From: an alpha proteobacterium HIMB5
Lineage (GTDB): Bacteria; Pseudomonadota; Alphaproteobacteria; Pelagibacterales; Pelagibacteraceae
Reading direction: 5' to 3'
DNA: 64,000 nucleotides
NCBI GenBank assembly: GCA_000299095.1
Contig: CP003809.1
Span: 1,174,001-1,238,000, forward strand
Position 1 is the first letter of the stretch; every line of letters begins with the position of its first letter. The translations under genes were made by a program, and so were the position numbers. The notes beneath the pieces are model-generated. The model saw only the letters and a program-made list of their open reading frames with translations. It did no database searches and was not told the DNA's origin. Of the stretch, positions 62,312 through 64,000 are shown in pieces.

Positions 62312-63472
62312 ATGAATAAAATTTCAAAGTTAATTATTTCAACTATGATTATAATTTTCTATTTAACTAACTCATACGCTAACGAAGATACTAAACTTAA
62401 AATAGGTTTACTTATACCAATCTCAGGGGAAAATTATGAGCTCGGACAATCAATAACCAAAGCTGTCCGAATGGCTATGAAAGACATAAATACAGACAAA
62501 TTAGAGATAATAATTAAAGATACTAAATCTGATCCAGCAACTACTTTAAAATCTGCTAATGAATTAAAGCTTGAAGGAATTAATTTAACAATTGGTCCTG
62601 TATTTTTTGAGAGCTTAAAATATCTTGATGAAATAGAAGATATGATTTTTTTATCATTCACAAATCAAACAATTGATTTACCAAAAAATGTTATAAGCTC
62701 TGGTGTCAATTCAACATCTCAACTTAATACAATAAAAAAATTTTTAGAAGATAATGAAATCGATAATACTATATTTTTAATACCTAAATTGAATTATGAA
62801 GAAGAGTTAAAAAAAAGTATAAAAAAATCTAGAATTAAAATTTCAAAAACCCATTTCTATGAAAAAGAGCCAACTAAACTTACAAATCAAATTGAAAAAA
62901 TAACTAATTATAAAATTAGAAAACAGAATCTTGAAGATGAACTTTATAGATTAGAAAATTCTAATGAATTTAATAAAGAAAAAAAAATTGAACAATTAAA
63001 AATGAAATATACTTTAGGTGATGTTAGATTCAATTCCATAATAATTGCTGACTTTGAAGAAAGTTTAAAAAGTGTAACTACTTCTTTACTTTACTCAGAT
63101 GTTTCTCCAAAAGATAAATATTTCATAACTCTCAATCAATGGTTTGATAAAAGTTTAATTAATGAAAAAGATATTCAACCAATTTATTATCCATCAATAA
63201 ATAAAGATAATTTTGAAAAATATAAGTTAAGATATCAATTAGATTTTGAAGAAGAACCTAATCATTTATCACTTCTAAGCTATGATTTAGTGGGATTAGT
63301 TTATTATTTATCTTTTAAAAATAATTTTGATTTGTCTGATATTAACAAAATATTTAAAAGAAAAAATTCATTTAAAGGAAAAATAGGAATTTTTGATATA
63401 AAAAATAACGAAATAAATCATCGTTTAAATTTTTATAAAATTGAAAATAAAGAACTTATAAAAATTTTTTAA
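62312..63472 (+). CDS. LpoA-like/periplasmic-binding-fold protein
   Basis: A 386-residue exported protein with a signal peptide ending near residue 24 (NSYANED) and a type I periplasmic-binding fold: LKIGLLIPISGENYELGQSITKAVRMAMKDIN at the N-terminus and a central ATTLKSANELKLEGINLTIGP. Alphaproteobacteria carry such a gene divergent from rsmI, annotated as penicillin-binding protein activator (LpoA C-terminal domain), which stimulates PBP1. ABC-transporter ligand binding is the alternative, but no transporter genes adjoin. No lipobox is seen. The 3' end overlaps rdgB by 17 bases. Confidence 0.75.
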   Translation: MNKISKLIISTMIIIFYLTNSYANEDTKLKIGLLIPISGENYELGQSITKAVRMAMKDINTDKLEIIIKDTKSDPATTLKSANELKLEGINLTIGPVFFESLKYLDEIEDMIFLSFTNQTIDLPKNVISSGVNSTSQLNTIKKFLEDNEIDNTIFLIPKLNYEEELKKSIKKSRIKISKTHFYEKEPTKLTNQIEKITNYKIRKQNLEDELYRLENSNEFNKEKKIEQLKMKYTLGDVRFNSIIIADFEESLKSVTTSLLYSDVSPKDKYFITLNQWFDKSLINEKDIQPIYYPSINKDNFEKYKLRYQLDFEEEPNHLSLLSYDLVGLVYYLSFKNNFDLSDINKIFKRKNSFKGKIGIFDIKNNEINHRLNFYKIENKELIKIF

Positions 63473-64000
63473 TTTTCTTAAAAGCATTAAACCTATGATC
63501 CATTTTATATTTTTGAGATGGTTTCATTTCCCCAAATGTTTTTCTCTTTCCGAATGGTATAAAAATAGGATCATAACCAAATCCATTTTTTCCCTTTGGT
63601 ATAGATGATATGTGGCCTTCAACTTTGCCTTGAACGCAAACAATTTTTTTGTTTAAGTTACTTATTGAAAGCGCACAAATAAATCTTGCTTTTACTTTTT
63701 TTTTTTTCCAATTTTTATCTACTTTATTTAATTCTTTATAAACCCTTTTAATTGCTTTATTAAAATCACCTTTTCTCCCGCCCCATCTAGCAGAAAAAAT
63801 ACCAGGCCTTTTATTTAGAAGATCAACCTCCAAGCCTGAATCGTCCGCTAAACAAATAAGATTACTTTTTAATGAAAAATATCTGGATTTGATCAGTGAG
63901 TTTTCTTTAAATGTTTTTCCGTCCTCTTTTGGACTATGTATTTTAAAGTTTGATGTTGAATAAAGATTTATATATTTTGGTAATAAATTCCTAATTTCCT
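63456..64000 (-). CDS. rdgB: Non-canonical purine NTP pyrophosphatase (RdgB/HAM1), 5' end missing
   Basis: Removes ITP, dITP and XTP from the nucleotide pool. The frame runs from the stop at 63456 to the window edge, about 181 codons, so only the first dozen or so are outside. Visible motifs: PKEDGKTFKENSLIKSRYF, LADDSGLEVDLL (catalytic Asp), GIFSARWGG, and GKNGFGYDPIFIPFGKRKTFGEM. A TTG at 63833 is not the start: the conserved upstream region continues in frame. It is convergent with the LpoA-like gene. Confidence 0.93.
   Translation of the reverse strand, partial: EIRNLLPKYINLYSTSNFKIHSPKEDGKTFKENSLIKSRYFSLKSNLICLADDSGLEVDLLNKRPGIFSARWGGRKGDFNKAIKRVYKELNKVDKNWKKKKVKARFICALSISNLNKKIVCVQGKVEGHISSIPKGKNGFGYDPIFIPFGKRKTFGEMKPSQKYKMDHRFNAFKKIKKFL

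Noticed and set aside
1..64000. CRISPR arrays, insertion sequences, prophage genes, rRNA operon
   Set aside because: I scanned for regularly spaced repeats, transposase or integrase motifs, terminal inverted repeats and rRNA-like sequence and saw none; the base composition is uniform.

Overview
The window is a gene-dense, very AT-rich stretch of bacterial chromosome. Genes overlap by 1, 4 or a few tens of bases, operons are tight, and I see no transposase, phage, plasmid, CRISPR or rRNA sequence. Gene content and order point to the Alphaproteobacteria (Irr-fabA-fabB-fabI; helicase-fdxA-carD; murJ-trpS-nfuA-tsaB-fur-miaB-phoH-ybeY-lnt-metK-nusA-infB-rbfA-rpsO-pnp; rpsT-mutM/ubiE-ubiB-coaBC-dut). 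The extreme streamlining and base composition fit the SAR11 clade (Pelagibacterales). That placement is an inference from memory, not a search result.

Layout. 1-9.2 kb: glutamate synthase (gltD and the 5' end of gltB), undecaprenyl-pyrophosphate phosphatase, a pyruvate dehydrogenase operon (aceE-aceF plus an EamA permease), and an acetyl-CoA acetyltransferase. 9.2-14.2 kb: tRNA-Arg, a tiny membrane ORF with a hotdog thioesterase, then the Suv3-like helicase / TerB-like / ferredoxin / CarD cluster, ending at a two-way terminator shared with a convergent gene for a 27-residue lysine/arginine peptide. 14.3-23.3 kb: acyl-CoA synthetase, tRNA-Leu, DedA-like protein/DsbB/Coq7, HNH nuclease, esterase, HIG1-like protein, TlpA, and argH / small lipoprotein / lysA / plsC. 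23.3-32.4 kb: dnaN-dnaA, rpsT-mutM, and a forward operon for ubiquinone, CoA and nucleotide metabolism. 32.4-38.7 kb: an iron and peroxide block (DUF3501, Fe-S oxidoreductase, mini membrane protein, rubredoxin-less rubrerythrin, Irr) next to fabA-fabB-fabI and a FecR-like exported protein. 38.7-40.2 kb: a PhyH-family dioxygenase and an unrecognised anchored protein. 40.3-58.5 kb: a long reverse-strand run of translation, RNA, envelope and Fe-S genes. 58.5-64 kb: malic enzyme, BON lipoprotein, rsmI, an LpoA-like protein and a partial rdgB.

How the genes work together. Most are core housekeeping genes: carbon entry to the TCA cycle (AceEF, MaeB, thiolase), nitrogen assimilation (GltBD), unsaturated fatty-acid synthesis (FabA/B/I), ubiquinone synthesis (UbiE, UbiB, Coq7), the envelope (UppP, MurJ, Lnt, Bax-like, LpoA-like) and the transcription/translation machinery. 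Direct repeats of the Irr motif ATTCTAAAC near rubrerythrin and irr suggest iron-responsive control.

I found no obvious new defence or mobile system. The most interesting signals are small and regulatory: a complete mini transcription unit for a 27-residue basic peptide beside an H1-tailed CarD; an intrinsic terminator between a good promoter and nusA; a lipoyl domain fused to homodimeric AceE; an Irr-type operator inside the rubrerythrin promoter; several unannotated 32-41 residue membrane or lipoprotein ORFs stitched into operons; and repeated single-gene losses from an otherwise conserved alphaproteobacterial gene string.
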